64,000 bases of DNA. It comes from Streptomyces virginiae (GTDB lineage Bacteria; Actinomycetota; Actinomycetes; Streptomycetales; Streptomycetaceae). The notes under the pieces were generated by a model. It did not search any database, was not told the origin of the DNA, and was given only the letters and a program-made list of their open reading frames with translations. How positions within the stretch are numbered: the stretch's first letter is position 1; every line of letters starts with the position of its first letter. Made by a program: the position numbers and the translations under genes. Location: the NCBI RefSeq assembly GCF_000720455.1, contig NZ_JOAK01000004.1, forward strand, positions 256,512 to 320,511, written 5' to 3'. Shown in pieces: positions 51,405-61,401 of this stretch.

Positions 51405-52016
51405 TCAGCGGACGAGACCCCAGCGGAAGCCGAGCGCCACGGCGTGCGCGCGGTCCGAGGCGCCGAGCTTCTTGAAGAGCCGGCGGGCGTGCGTCTTGAC
51501 GGTGTCCTCCGAGAGGAAGAGCTCGCGCCCGATCTCCGCGTTGGACCGGCCGTGACTCATGCCTTCCAGCACCTGGATCTCGCGCGCGGTGAGGGTGGGC
51601 GCGGCGCCCATCTCGGCGGAGCGGAGCCGGCGCGGGGCCAGTCGCCAGGTCGGGTCGGCGAGGGCCTGGGTGACCGTGGCCCGCAGCTCGGCGCGCGAGG
51701 CGTCCTTGTGCAGGTAGCCGCGGGCGCCGGCGGCGACCGCGAGGGCCACGCCGTCCAGGTCCTCGGCGACCGTCAGCATGATGATGCGGGCGCCGGGGTC
51801 GGCCGAGAGGAGACGGCGGACCGTCTCCACACCGCCGAGCCCGGGCATCCGTACATCCATCAGAATCAGGTCGGAGCGGTCGGCGCCCCAGCGGCGGAGG
51901 ACTTCCTCGCCGTTGGCAGCCGTCGTCACACGCTCGACGCCGGGCACGGTGGCAACCGCGCGACGGAGCGCCTCTCGGGCAAGCGGGGAGTCGTCGCAGA
52001 CGAGGACGGATGTCAT
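51405..52016 (-). CDS. bldM: Developmental response regulator BldM
   Basis: A 203-residue orphan NarL/LuxR-type response regulator, the length and sequence of BldM. The receiver has VCDDSPLAREALR, D54 in LILMDVRMPG and Lys in YLHKDAS; the C-terminal HTH is LTAREIQVLEGMSHGRSNAE and LFLSEDTVKTHARRLFKKL. BldM activates aerial-growth genes as a homodimer and sporulation genes as a heterodimer with WhiI, apparently without phosphorylation (established). It is divergent from whiD. A sigma-BldN-type promoter lies ~130 bp upstream. Confidence 0.96.
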   Translation of the reverse strand: MTSVLVCDDSPLAREALRRAVATVPGVERVTTAANGEEVLRRWGADRSDLILMDVRMPGLGGVETVRRLLSADPGARIIMLTVAEDLDGVALAVAAGARGYLHKDASRAELRATVTQALADPTWRLAPRRLRSAEMGAAPTLTAREIQVLEGMSHGRSNAEIGRELFLSEDTVKTHARRLFKKLGASDRAHAVALGFRWGLVR

Positions 52017-52142
52017 GACCGCCCTCCGCAGCTGCTGATGCGCGTCACCTTGAGCCTCCAGGCTGGTACGTATCGTCACCTGTGCGGTCGATGCTCCCGG
52101 ACACCTGTCCGAGAACTTGTGGGTTCAACCGCCTTCGCACTC

Positions 52143-52170
52143 TCAACGATGGTCACTCGAAAGAGTTACG
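52143..52170 (-). promoter_or_regulatory. Sigma-BldN-type promoter of bldM
   Basis: On the minus strand CGTAAC (52170-52165), 16 bp, and CGTTGA (52148-52143): an exact match to the consensus known for the BldN-dependent bldM P1 promoter. The expected start is ~52137, giving a ~120-nt 5' UTR before the bldM ATG at 52016. The UTR contains two GGTGACG direct repeats. Confidence 0.8.
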
Positions 52171-52405
52171 GGTCGGACGGACACCTTCGGCACTCTACGT
52201 GAGGAAGCGATCACGGCGGTGGAGGCGCAACCGGCCTGTCCTCCATCTGGAGCTATGCCCTATTTGGCGGCTTTCCTTCCGTTTGGCACGTGTCTGAGGC
52301 TAGATTCCCAATGAGTCATATTTACATCTACTCCGACAGTAGGTGTGGAGACCCTTGGAGACATGGACCGTATCCGCCTCAGTACCGGCACCAAGAGGAC
52401 TACCA
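52171..52405. promoter_or_regulatory. whiD upstream region
   Basis: This 235-bp half of the bldM-whiD divergent region has no gene. It holds an AT-rich stretch around TAGATTCCCAATGAGTCATA (52301-52320) and the dyad CTACT-N5-AGTAG (52328-52342), both plausible control elements for whiD. The ribosome-binding site is GAGG at 52395-52398. Confidence 0.4.
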
Positions 52406-52732
52406 ATGGCAGATTTCTCCCGCCTCCCCGGACCGAACGCCGACCTCTGGGACTGGCAGCTGCTAGCCGCCTGCCGCGGGGTCGACAGCTCCCTCTTCTT
52501 CCACCCGGAAGGCGAGCGGGGCGCGGCCAGGAGCGCGCGCGAGGCCTCGGCTAAAGAGGTCTGCATGCGATGCCCGGTTCGTTCGGAATGCGCCGCGCAC
52601 GCACTCGCCGTCCGTGAGCCCTACGGGGTGTGGGGCGGCCTCACGGAGGACGAGCGCGAGGAACTGATGGGCCGCGCCCGGCATCGCCTGATCCCCGCGT
52701 CGAGTGCGATCGGACCGATCGCGCCGCACTGA
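52406..52732 (+). CDS. whiD: WhiB-like iron-sulfur protein WhiD
   Basis: A 108-residue Wbl protein. The four Cys that bind a [4Fe-4S] cluster are C23, C53, C56 and C62 (CMRCPVRSEC), followed by the signature GVWGGLTEDERE and a basic DNA/sigma-binding region GRARHR. WhiD is required for late spore maturation and binds region 4 of HrdB (established for S. coelicolor). ATG 52406 with GAGG seven bases upstream. It is divergent from bldM, the arrangement known from S. coelicolor. Confidence 0.95.
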   Translation: MADFSRLPGPNADLWDWQLLAACRGVDSSLFFHPEGERGAARSAREASAKEVCMRCPVRSECAAHALAVREPYGVWGGLTEDEREELMGRARHRLIPASSAIGPIAPH

Positions 52733-52865
52733 GAGCCGACGAAACGACGGAAGGAACGTTTCCTCCGCACCACCGGCACGCCCGGGCGTGTCGTCGCCCG
52801 GTCCCGGTTTCACGCGTTCGGCCGTACGCGCCCCGGCACGTTACGGCCGGCGCGGCCGGGGCCTG

Positions 52866-52940
52866 CGGTCAGCGCGTCCGGCCGGGACCTTCGGTCAGCG
52901 TGTCCGGCCGGGGGCGCGCGGTCAGCGCGTGGCCGCCCGC
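52866..52940. repeat. Three imperfect copies of a 26-27 bp repeat at the end of the lysR-type gene
   Basis: CGGTCAGCG begins at 52866, 52892 and 52919, with GTCCGGCCGGG following the first two copies. The third copy covers the stop codon of the LysR-type gene (TGA at 52922-52924), so the stop-containing end has been duplicated downstream. Confidence 0.65.
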
Positions 52941-53821
52941 TCCAGCTCGGCCAGGGTCGCGGCCACGGCCGGCACCCGGGCCAGGTCGGGCAGCGTCAGC
53001 GCCACGACCTCCCGCTCGACGGCCGGCTCCACGACGACCGTACTGACGCCCTTGGCCCGTACGGACTCCACCGCGAGCTCCGGCAGCACCGCGACGCCCA
53101 GCCCCGCGCCGACCAGGCCGACCACCGCCGGGTAGTCGTCGGTGGCGAAGTCGATGCGCGGGGTGAAGCCCGCCTCCTCGCACACCTCCACCAGATGGCG
53201 GCGGCAGCGCGGGCAGCCCGCGATCCAGGGCTCGTCGGCCAGCTCCGCCATGCCCACGCGCTCCGCCCCGGCCAGCGCGTGCCCCTCGGGGACCAGCCCC
53301 ACGAGCCGGTCGGTCAGCAGCGGCCGCACCACGAGGTCGTCCCACTCGGCGGCGGACCCGGCGGCCCCGCCGTAGCGGAAGGCCAGCGCCAGGTCGCAGT
53401 CGCCCTCGCGCAGCATCTCCACCGACCGCGGCGGCTCTGCCTCGACCAGGGAGATACGGGTGCCCGGGTGCTCGGCGCGCATCGCCGCGAGTGCGGTCGG
53501 CACCAGCGTGGAGCTGCCGCTGGGGAAGGACACGAGCCGCACCCGGCCCGCGCGCAGCCCGGCGATGGCCGCGACCTCCTCCTCCGCGGCGGTCAGCCCG
53601 GCCAGGATCCCGGCGGCGTGCCGGACCAGGGCCTCGCCCGCCTGGGTCAGCCGCATCTCGCGGCCGGTGCGGATGAGCAGCGGGGTGCCGGCCGACTGCT
53701 CCAGCGCCTTCATCTGCTGGGAGACGGCGGGCTGGGTACAGCCGAGTTCGCGCGCGGCGGCGGAGAAGGATCCGGTCCCGGCGACGGCGCGCAGTACCCG
53801 GAGATGACGTGCCTCGATCAC
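52922..53821 (-). CDS. LysR-family transcriptional regulator
   Basis: A 299-residue LysR-type regulator. The N-terminal winged helix (HLRVLRAVAGTGSFSAAARELGCTQPAVSQQMKALEQ) is followed by an effector-binding domain (AEPPRSVEMLREGDCDLAL, LADEPWIAGCPRCRRHLVEVC). The CPRC motif at about residue 205 has two cysteines but no specific sensor is known. The GTG at 53819-53821 is preceded only by AGG. It is divergent from the MOSC gene, its most likely target (typical for LysR). Confidence 0.9.
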   Translation of the reverse strand: MIEARHLRVLRAVAGTGSFSAAARELGCTQPAVSQQMKALEQSAGTPLLIRTGREMRLTQAGEALVRHAAGILAGLTAAEEEVAAIAGLRAGRVRLVSFPSGSSTLVPTALAAMRAEHPGTRISLVEAEPPRSVEMLREGDCDLALAFRYGGAAGSAAEWDDLVVRPLLTDRLVGLVPEGHALAGAERVGMAELADEPWIAGCPRCRRHLVEVCEEAGFTPRIDFATDDYPAVVGLVGAGLGVAVLPELAVESVRAKGVSTVVVEPAVEREVVALTLPDLARVPAVAATLAELERAATR

Positions 53822-53865
53822 CCTGTGAGCATAAGGCCCGCTTTGACGCTCGCGCGAATACCTCC

Positions 53866-53894
53866 GTGACGCTTTGGGGCCGCGCGGTTAGCCT
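53866..53894 (+). promoter_or_regulatory. Putative leaderless promoter for MOSC gene
   Basis: GTGACG (53866-53871), 17 bp, TAGCCT (53889-53894). The expected start coincides with the ATG at 53901, suggesting a leaderless transcript. A TAGGTT hexamer also lies seven bases before the ATG of the following SDR gene (54616-54621). Confidence 0.45.
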
Positions 53895-53900
53895 GTGCTC

Positions 53901-54596
53901 ATGGGTCCCATGCATCTGATCTCCGTCAACCTCGGCGCCGCCACCCCTTCCGAGCACACCGACGCGGACAGCGGGGTGACGGGCATCGGCAAGCGCCCCG
54001 TCCCCGGCCCGGTCCGCGTCTTCGCCCCCGGCGCCAAGGCCACCGGCCTCGGCAGCGGCCTTGAGGGCGACGCCGTCTGCAACCGGCGCCACCACGGCGG
54101 CGACCACCAGGCCGTCTACGCGTACGCCCGCGAGGACCTGGACCTGTGGGAGCGCGAGCTGGGCCGCGAACTGCCCGGCGGGCTCTTCGGCGAGAACTTC
54201 ACGACCTCCGGCGTCGATCTGAACACCGCGCGGCTCGGCGACCGCTGGCGGGTGGGCACGGACCTCGTCCTCGAAGTGGCCTCGGCCCGCATCCCGTGCC
54301 GCACCTTCCAGGGGGTGCTGGGCGAGGCGGGCTGGGTCAGGCGGTTCACCCGGGAGGCCCGGCCGGGCGCGTACCTGCGGGTGATCCAGGAGGGTTCGGT
54401 CTCCCCCGGCGACCCGATCGAGATCATCCACCGGCCGGACCACGACGTGACGGTGCAGCTGTGGTTCCGCGCCTTCACCACCGAACGGGCCCTGCTGCCG
54501 CGCACCCTCGCCGCGGGTGCGGCGATGGAGCCGGAGGCGCACGAGACCGTGCGCCAGTACGTGGAGAAGTACGGGGCCGGGGCCGGGGCGCGATAA
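53901..54596 (+). CDS. MOSC-domain (YiiM-like) protein
   Basis: A 231-residue MOSC protein. The beta-barrel fold carries GDAVCNRRHHGGDHQAVYAYARED and the family Cys in ARIPCRTFQ, followed by LGEAGWVRRFTREARPGAYLRVIQEGSV. MOSC domains bind molybdenum cofactor or sulfur; YiiM-like members reduce N-hydroxylated bases and xenobiotics with the cofactor (family knowledge). The ATG at 53901 is probably leaderless. It is divergent from the LysR-type regulator. Confidence 0.88.
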   Translation: MGPMHLISVNLGAATPSEHTDADSGVTGIGKRPVPGPVRVFAPGAKATGLGSGLEGDAVCNRRHHGGDHQAVYAYAREDLDLWERELGRELPGGLFGENFTTSGVDLNTARLGDRWRVGTDLVLEVASARIPCRTFQGVLGEAGWVRRFTREARPGAYLRVIQEGSVSPGDPIEIIHRPDHDVTVQLWFRAFTTERALLPRTLAAGAAMEPEAHETVRQYVEKYGAGAGAR

Positions 54597-54627
54597 CGCT
54601 GTCATCCGGGGCGGCTAGGTTGCGCCT

Positions 54628-55401
54628 ATGACGACTGCGTTGATTACGGGATCCACGGCGGGCATCGGCGCCGCCTTCGCCCGGCGGCTGGCCGCCCAGG
54701 GGCACAACCTCGTGCTGGTGGCGCGCGACACCAAGCGGCTCGGCGAGCAGGCCACCGAGCTGCACGACCTGCACGGCATCGAGGCCGAGGTGCTGGCCGC
54801 CGACCTCTCCACGGAGGAGGGCATCGCGGCGGTGGAGAAGCGCCTCGGCGACCGTACGCACCCGGTCGACCTGCTGGTCAACAACGCGGGCTTCGGCAAC
54901 AAGGGCCGCTACCTAGAGGTCTCCATGGCCGACGAGCTGACCATGCTGAAGGTCCACGTCGAGGCGGTGCTGCGGCTGACCTCGGCGGCCTCGGAGTCGA
55001 TGCGCTCGCGCGGCCGCGGCGGCGTGATCAACGTGGCCTCGGTGGCCGCCTTCGTACCCCGCGGTACGTACGGGGCCAGCAAGGCCTGGGTCGTGCAGTT
55101 CACCCAGGGCGCGGCGCGGGACATGGCCGGGTCCGGGGTCCGGCTGATGGCGCTGTGCCCCGGATTCGTGCGGACGGAGTTCCACCAGCGCGCCGGCATG
55201 GGCACGGACAACATCCCCGGCTGGATGTGGCTGGACGCCGACAAGCTGGTGGCGGCGGCGCTGGCCGACCTGGCGCGGGGCAAGACGGTGTCGATCCCGG
55301 ACCCGCGGTACAAGGCGCTGATGGGCGTGGTGAAGCTGACGCCGCGCGGGCTGCTGGGCGGGATGTCCTCGCGCACGGGCCGCAAGTACGGGCCCCAGTA
55401 G
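54628..55401 (+). CDS. Short-chain dehydrogenase/reductase
   Basis: A 257-residue classical SDR. The cofactor motif TGSTAGIG (TGxxxGIG) is at the N-terminus, NNAG in LLVNNAGFG, and the catalytic Ser-Tyr-Lys is seen as INVASVAAF and TYGASKAW. A C-terminal variable lobe ends SSRTGRKYGPQ. The substrate is unknown. It starts 31 bp after the MOSC gene and has a TAGGTT -10-like motif seven bases before the ATG. Confidence 0.9.
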   Translation: MTTALITGSTAGIGAAFARRLAAQGHNLVLVARDTKRLGEQATELHDLHGIEAEVLAADLSTEEGIAAVEKRLGDRTHPVDLLVNNAGFGNKGRYLEVSMADELTMLKVHVEAVLRLTSAASESMRSRGRGGVINVASVAAFVPRGTYGASKAWVVQFTQGAARDMAGSGVRLMALCPGFVRTEFHQRAGMGTDNIPGWMWLDADKLVAAALADLARGKTVSIPDPRYKALMGVVKLTPRGLLGGMSSRTGRKYGPQ

Positions 55402-55507
55402 CGCTCGTGACCCGTCGGTAAGCCTCCGCCGAAGCCCCGCCGAAACCGCCAAACGGGCTAACTCTCCCTAAACTGGACATGTCCCATCTCAGGCGGGAGG
55501 CGACGCG

Positions 55508-56218
55508 ATGACATTCGTACAGGTGATCGATTACGAGACCACGCGGTTCGATGAGATGAACGCGCTCATCGACCGCTGGGCGGAACAGAGCAGCGGCAGG
55601 CGCACCGCCACGCACACGATGATCGGCCAGGACCGCGAGGCCCGGAACCACTACGTGGACATGGTGGAATTCGCCTCGTACGAGGAGGCGATGAAGAACT
55701 CTCAGCTCCCCGAGACGGACCGGATGTTCCAGGAGATGGTGGCCCTCTGCGAGGGAATGCCGACGTTCATGAACCTCGACGTGGTCCGCGACGAACACCT
55801 CAACAAGCAGCTCTGCAACCGGGTGTTCCAGGAAGCCGCCATGGCCGGCGACATGAGCGTCCTCGACGAGTGCTTCGCGGTGAACTACATCGACCACGAC
55901 GCCAGCAAGGAGGAGCCCACCGTCATCGGGCGCGAGAACATGCGCTCCGACATGGAGATGTGGCGTGGCGCCTTCGACATGACCTTCGAGCCGACCGCCC
56001 AGGTGGCCGAGGGCGACATGGTCACGACGGTGTGGAACTGGCGCGGCACCCACAAGGGAGAGTTCATGGGGGTCGCACCGACCGGGAAGACGTACGAGAT
56101 GTCCGGGACCACGACCTTCCGGTGCCAGGACGGAGAGATCACCGAGGGCTGGTGGCACTACAACCCCGGAGCCCTGCAGCGCCAGATGGGCGGAACCGGA
56201 TCGCCCTACGCGACCTGA
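55508..56218 (+). CDS. Two-domain SnoaL/ester-cyclase-like protein
   Basis: A 236-residue protein. The N-terminal ~95 residues (MTFVQVIDYETTRFDEMNAL) resemble a dimeric alpha-beta-barrel (ABM-like) domain; residues ~98-230 look like a SnoaL-type alpha+beta barrel (FAVNYIDHDASKEEPTVIG, RGTHKGEFMGVAPTGKTYEMSG, DGEITEGWWHYN). SnoaL members include polyketide cyclases and scavengers, but no polyketide genes are nearby. The fusion of the two domains is unusual. The ATG follows CGGGAGG. It ends at a bidirectional terminator shared with groEL1. Confidence 0.82.
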   Translation: MTFVQVIDYETTRFDEMNALIDRWAEQSSGRRTATHTMIGQDREARNHYVDMVEFASYEEAMKNSQLPETDRMFQEMVALCEGMPTFMNLDVVRDEHLNKQLCNRVFQEAAMAGDMSVLDECFAVNYIDHDASKEEPTVIGRENMRSDMEMWRGAFDMTFEPTAQVAEGDMVTTVWNWRGTHKGEFMGVAPTGKTYEMSGTTTFRCQDGEITEGWWHYNPGALQRQMGGTGSPYAT

Positions 56219-56231
56219 GCCCCCATACGGG

Positions 56232-56267
56232 GAAGGCCCCGCTCCGCGGCTGCGGAACGGGGCCTTC
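56232..56267. terminator. Bidirectional terminator hairpin
   Basis: GAAGGCCCCG/CGGGGCCTTC and TCCGC/GCGGA with one mismatch and a GGCT loop, between the convergent SnoaL-type gene and groEL1. Confidence 0.85.
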
Positions 56268-56281
56268 GACGTGGAGCGGGG

Positions 56282-57919
<1,638 letters not shown>

Positions 57920-58021
57920 TCAGCCCTCTCGAAAACTCGGTTTAACGGGCTGCGCCCCTCGCCGCCCGGCAATCAGCGGGGTGACCAGGGGCGCAGCTCA
58001 AAGCAGTACTGATGAAGAGAA

Positions 58022-58330
58022 TTACTTCTCGACGATCGCGAGCACGTCGCGGGCCGAGAGGACGAGGTACTCCTCGCCGCTGTACTTCACTTCGGTGCCG
58101 CCGTACTTGCTGTAGAGCACGATGTCGCCGACGGTGACGTCCAGCGGGAGACGCTGGCCGTCCTCGAAGCGACCCGGGCCGACCGCGAGGACGACGCCCT
58201 CCTGGGGCTTCTCCTTCGCGGTGTCCGGGATGACCAGGCCGGAGGCCGTGGTCTGCTCGGCGTCGAGCGGCTGGACCACAATGCGGTCCTCAAGCGGCTT
58301 GATGGCAACCTTGGAGCTGGCGGTCGTCAC
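58022..58330 (-). CDS. groES: Co-chaperonin GroES
   Basis: A 102-residue GroES, full length. The mobile loop [19 protein letters not shown] and the [21 protein letters not shown]-terminal region are canonical. It caps GroEL cavities. ATG 58328-58330. First gene of groES-groEL1, driven from a promoter region that includes two CIRCE operators upstream. Confidence 0.98.
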   Translation of the reverse strand: MTTASSKVAIKPLEDRIVVQPLDAEQTTASGLVIPDTAKEKPQEGVVLAVGPGRFEDGQRLPLDVTVGDIVLYSKYGGTEVKYSGEEYLVLSARDVLAIVEK

Positions 58331-58426
58331 GATCCGACCTCCCCCTTCGGAGATCCGGGGTTAACTGTCTGAGGTGGCGACCAGGTCGATCCGTCGTCGC
58401 GGGTGCCGGACCTGCCTGTCGCTGTG

Positions 58427-58453
58427 TTGGCACTCACCGGGGGCGAGTGCCAG
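58427..58453. promoter_or_regulatory. CIRCE operator 1 (HrcA site)
   Basis: TTGGCACTC-N9-GAGTGCCAG, close to the CIRCE consensus TTAGCACTC-N9-GAGTGCTAA. It lies about 100 bp upstream of the groES start. Confidence 0.9.
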
Positions 58454-58473
58454 GTGCGAGACTATTCCGGCGA

Positions 58474-58500
58474 TTAGCACTCGGTCAAGCGGAGTGCCAA
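58474..58500. promoter_or_regulatory. CIRCE operator 2 (HrcA site)
   Basis: TTAGCACTC-N9-GAGTGCCAA, 20 bp from the first copy and a closer match to consensus. Two CIRCE copies suggest tight HrcA repression and heat induction of groES-groEL1. Confidence 0.92.
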
Positions 58501-58523
58501 TTCCCGCGGGCCGGGCGTTGCGC

Positions 58524-59275
58524 GGGTGCCCTGCGGGCTTGCTCGGCGGACCGGCCGGCCCGGCGACCCGGCGCCCTCCAGCCGGGTGCCCTGCGGGCTT
58601 GCTCGGTGGAATCCGGTATCCCGGCGTAGGCGCGGTGCCCCGTCCGGGGTACCCGTCCCCTGCGGGGTGCTCGACGGTGTACGGCTCGTGCCGGTCGGGG
58701 TGCTTGCCGGTGCCCTGCGGGCTTGCTCGGCGGTGTACGGCCCGGGCCCGTCGGGGTGCTTGCCGGTGCCCTGCGGGCTTGCTCGGCGGTGTACGGCCGG
58801 GCCCGTCGGGGTGCTTGCGGTGTGCCGGTGTGGGGTGGTGCCCCGCAGGAGGATCTCCTCGGCTCGGCGCGTGCGGGCACCTCGCGGCTGTGCCCGGTGG
58901 TCGCGCCTCGTCCTGCGGGGACCCTCCTACGTGCCCCCACCCCACCGCCCGCCCCGTTGGGGTCTCCGGCCCGCCTGCGGCTTCGCGGTGAAGGGGAGGG
59001 GGGACGGGGTGGGGTGTCCCCGCAGGACGAGCGCGCGACCACCGGGTACGGCCGAGACCGCTCGAACGCGCCGAGCCGAGGAGACACCCCACCCCGGCCC
59101 CCCGCACCGACCAGACCGACCCCGGCCACGCCAAAGCAACCCGGACCCCGCCGAGCCGGCCCGCAGGGCAACCCGCGCGGGGTCCGGGGCGGAGCCCCGG
59201 CAGCCGCCCGCAGGGCACCGGCAAGCACCCCGACCCGCCGGAGCACCGCACGCAGCCGAGCAAACCCGCAGGGCG
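58524..59275. repeat. Non-coding tandem and palindromic repeat tract
   Basis: This ~790-bp gap between groES and the two-component system has no supported gene. It is built of repeats. A 56-bp unit starting TGTACGG occurs at 58678 and 58734, partly again at 58790, with two more related copies of its GCCCTGCGGGCTTGCTCGG core at ~58527 and ~58587. The left half is mirrored in the right half: 58694-58720 is the exact reverse complement of 59208-59234 (27 bp), and 58854-58871 that of 59067-59084 (18 bp). Another near-perfect pair is ~58894-58923 and 59015-59045. All pairs share a centre near 58.97 kb, so the tract is a nested imperfect palindrome. Confidence 0.85.
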
Positions 59276-59293
59276 ATATGTGACGCTTGGGCC

Positions 59294-59974
59294 GTGCGCA
59301 TCCTCGTGGTCGAAGACGAAGAAGGCCTCGCCGAGTCCCTGCGGCGCGGCCTGTCCGCCGACGGGCACCTCGTCGACGTCGCGCACGACGGCCACCGCGG
59401 CCTGGACCTCGCCCTCGCCGGCGGCCCGTACGACGTCGTCCTGCTGGACCTGATGCTCCCGGGGCCCGGCGGCCACGCGATCTGCACCCGCATGCGGGCC
59501 CACGGCGACACCACGCCCGTCCTGATGCTCACCGCCAAGGACGGCGAGCACGACGAGGCCGAGGGGCTGGACGCCGGCGCCGACGACTACCTCACCAAGC
59601 CGTTCTCCTTCGTGGTCCTGGCCGCCCGGATCCGGGCGCTGGCCCGCCGCGCCGGAGCTTCCGGCCGCGGCACCCTCCAGGCCGGCGACCTCGTCCTGGA
59701 CCCGCGGGGCCGCCGCTGCCGCCGCGGTGACCGGGACATCGAGCTGACCGCCCGGGAACTCGCCGTCCTCGCCTGCCTGATGGAGCAGCCCGGCCGGGCC
59801 GTCGCCAAGCAGGACATCCTGGACGAGGTCTGGGACACCCCGCAGCACATCGACCCGAACATCGTCGAGGTGTACGTCTCCTCGCTGCGCAAGAAGATCG
59901 ACGCCCCCTTCGGCCGCCGCTCGATCCTCACCGTTCACGGCACCGGCTACCGGATGGCCCCCGACGGTGGTTAG
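59294..59974 (+). CDS. OmpR/PhoB-type response regulator
   Basis: A 226-residue OmpR-type regulator. Receiver: VVEDEEGLAESLRRG with D8 (D52 phospho-acceptor in VVLLDLMLPG) and the Lys in YLTKPF. The C-terminal winged helix has ELTARELAVLACLMEQ and NIVEVYVSSLRKKID. It starts at a GTG (59294) that lies shortly after a TATGTG -10-like motif, so the message may be nearly leaderless. It is translationally coupled to the kinase gene (8-bp overlap). Confidence 0.95.
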   Translation: MRILVVEDEEGLAESLRRGLSADGHLVDVAHDGHRGLDLALAGGPYDVVLLDLMLPGPGGHAICTRMRAHGDTTPVLMLTAKDGEHDEAEGLDAGADDYLTKPFSFVVLAARIRALARRAGASGRGTLQAGDLVLDPRGRRCRRGDRDIELTARELAVLACLMEQPGRAVAKQDILDEVWDTPQHIDPNIVEVYVSSLRKKIDAPFGRRSILTVHGTGYRMAPDGG

Positions 59975-61301
59975 GCCCGGAATCCGGGCGCGCACCGCCG
60001 CGGCCGCCGCCCTCGCCATGGCCGCGGTGCTGGCCGGCGGCGGCCTGTGGCTGCACGCCCTGCTGCGGGCCAACCTGCTCGACAACACCACCGGCCGCAC
60101 CGAGCTCGCCGCCCTCAGGGCCGCCGCCCAGCTCGACGGCCGGACCCCGCCGCCCGGCGGGCGGCTGCCCGCGCCCGAGAACGGCGTGGACCTGGTCCTC
60201 GTACGGGACGCGGCCGGCCGGACGGTCGCCGCGACCGGTGGCGACACCGGGCACGGCCCCGACCTGGACGGCGCGCCGCGCCCCGACCCCGGCGAGGACT
60301 CCCGCTCCGCCGTACTCCCGCCCGAGCGCCCCGGCGGCCACCGGCGCGCGGTGGTCGCCGTCGCGGCGCCCGGAGGGCAGACGGTGTACGCGATGACCGT
60401 GCTCGGCGACGTCGACGACGCGACCCGGGCCGTCGCCGTAGGACTGCTCGCCGGCGCGCCCCCGCTGATCGCCTTCGCCGCGGCCCTGGCCTGGTGGGTG
60501 ACCGGCCGTGCGCTGCGCCCGGTGAGCGCCATCCGGACCGAACTGGCGGCGGTGACCGCCAGCGAGCTGGACCGGCGGGTCCCCGACCCGGGCGGGGCGG
60601 ACGAGATCGCGCGCCTGGCCCGGACCGTCAACGCCACCCTGGACCGGCTGGAGCGCTCCGACGCCCGGCAGCGGCAGTTCACCGCGGACGCCTCGCACGA
60701 GCTGCGCAATCCGCTGGCCGCCGTACGGTCCCGGCTGGAGGTGGCGCTGACGGCGGACCGCCCCGACCGCGAGTCGGTCGTGGCCGCGCTGGCCGAAACC
60801 GAGCGGCTCCAGCGGATCGCCGCGGACCTGCTGTTGCTGGCCCGCCTGGACGGCGGGCCGCCGCCCCGGACCGAGCCGGTGGACCTGGCGCTGCTGGCCG
60901 CGGAGGACGTGGCACGCCGGGGCGGCGCCCGGGTCGCGCTGCGGCTGGACGCGCGGGCACCCGTACCGGCGGCCGGGGACCCGGCGCGGCTGGAGCGGGC
61001 ACTGGCCAACCTGGTGGACAACGCCCTGCGGCACGCCCGCTCGGAGGTCGCGGTCCGGGCGTCCGCGGAGGACGGCTGGGCGGTGCTGGAGGTCACGGAC
61101 GACGGCCCGGGCATCCCGGACGCGGACCGCGACCGGGTCTTCGAGCGGTTCGTACGGCTGGACGCGGACCGGAGCCGGGCCGCCGGCGGCACCGGGCTCG
61201 GTCTGGCCATCGCCCGGGAGATCGCGCGGGCGCACGGGGGCGACGTACGCGCGCTGCCGGCGCCGGCCGGGGGCGCGCGGCTGGTGCTGCGGATCCGCTA
61301 G
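59967..61301 (+). CDS. OmpR-partner sensor histidine kinase
   Basis: A 444-residue HisKA-type kinase. Two TM segments (~9-32 and ~157-178) bracket an extracytoplasmic domain of ~125 residues; HAMP follows, then the H-box SHELRNPLAAV with H244, N-box LANLVDNALRHA, and G-boxes DDGPGIP and GGTGLGLAI. It overlaps the regulator gene by 8 bp (GTG at 59967). With the regulator it forms an envelope-type two-component system, and the next genes (LCP ligase, FtsW/RodA) are cell-wall enzymes. Confidence 0.95.
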   Translation: MVRPGIRARTAAAAALAMAAVLAGGGLWLHALLRANLLDNTTGRTELAALRAAAQLDGRTPPPGGRLPAPENGVDLVLVRDAAGRTVAATGGDTGHGPDLDGAPRPDPGEDSRSAVLPPERPGGHRRAVVAVAAPGGQTVYAMTVLGDVDDATRAVAVGLLAGAPPLIAFAAALAWWVTGRALRPVSAIRTELAAVTASELDRRVPDPGGADEIARLARTVNATLDRLERSDARQRQFTADASHELRNPLAAVRSRLEVALTADRPDRESVVAALAETERLQRIAADLLLLARLDGGPPPRTEPVDLALLAAEDVARRGGARVALRLDARAPVPAAGDPARLERALANLVDNALRHARSEVAVRASAEDGWAVLEVTDDGPGIPDADRDRVFERFVRLDADRSRAAGGTGLGLAIAREIARAHGGDVRALPAPAGGARLVLRIR

Positions 61302-61350
61302 CGGGCGTGGGCGTACGGGCCCGGCGCGGCGCGGCGTGCCCTGAACGCCC

Positions 61351-61380
61351 CTTCAGGAACCTCAGGATTCCTTCAGCGGG
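61351..61380. promoter_or_regulatory. Triple direct repeat upstream of LCP gene
   Basis: Three 10-bp repeats CTTCAGGAAC, CTCAGGATTC, CTTCAGCGGG in immediate succession end 21 bp before the LCP start; CCTGAACGCC lies just upstream. Such tandem half-sites are typical of OmpR-type regulators, and an OmpR-type system is directly upstream. Confidence 0.6.
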
Positions 61381-61401
61381 TCTGCCCCAGCATCGACTGG
61401 C

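Noticed and set aside
58524..58830. CRISPR-like repeat spacing
   Set aside because: The repeats are long, contiguous, GC-rich and mirrored, without unique spacers, and no cas genes are present.
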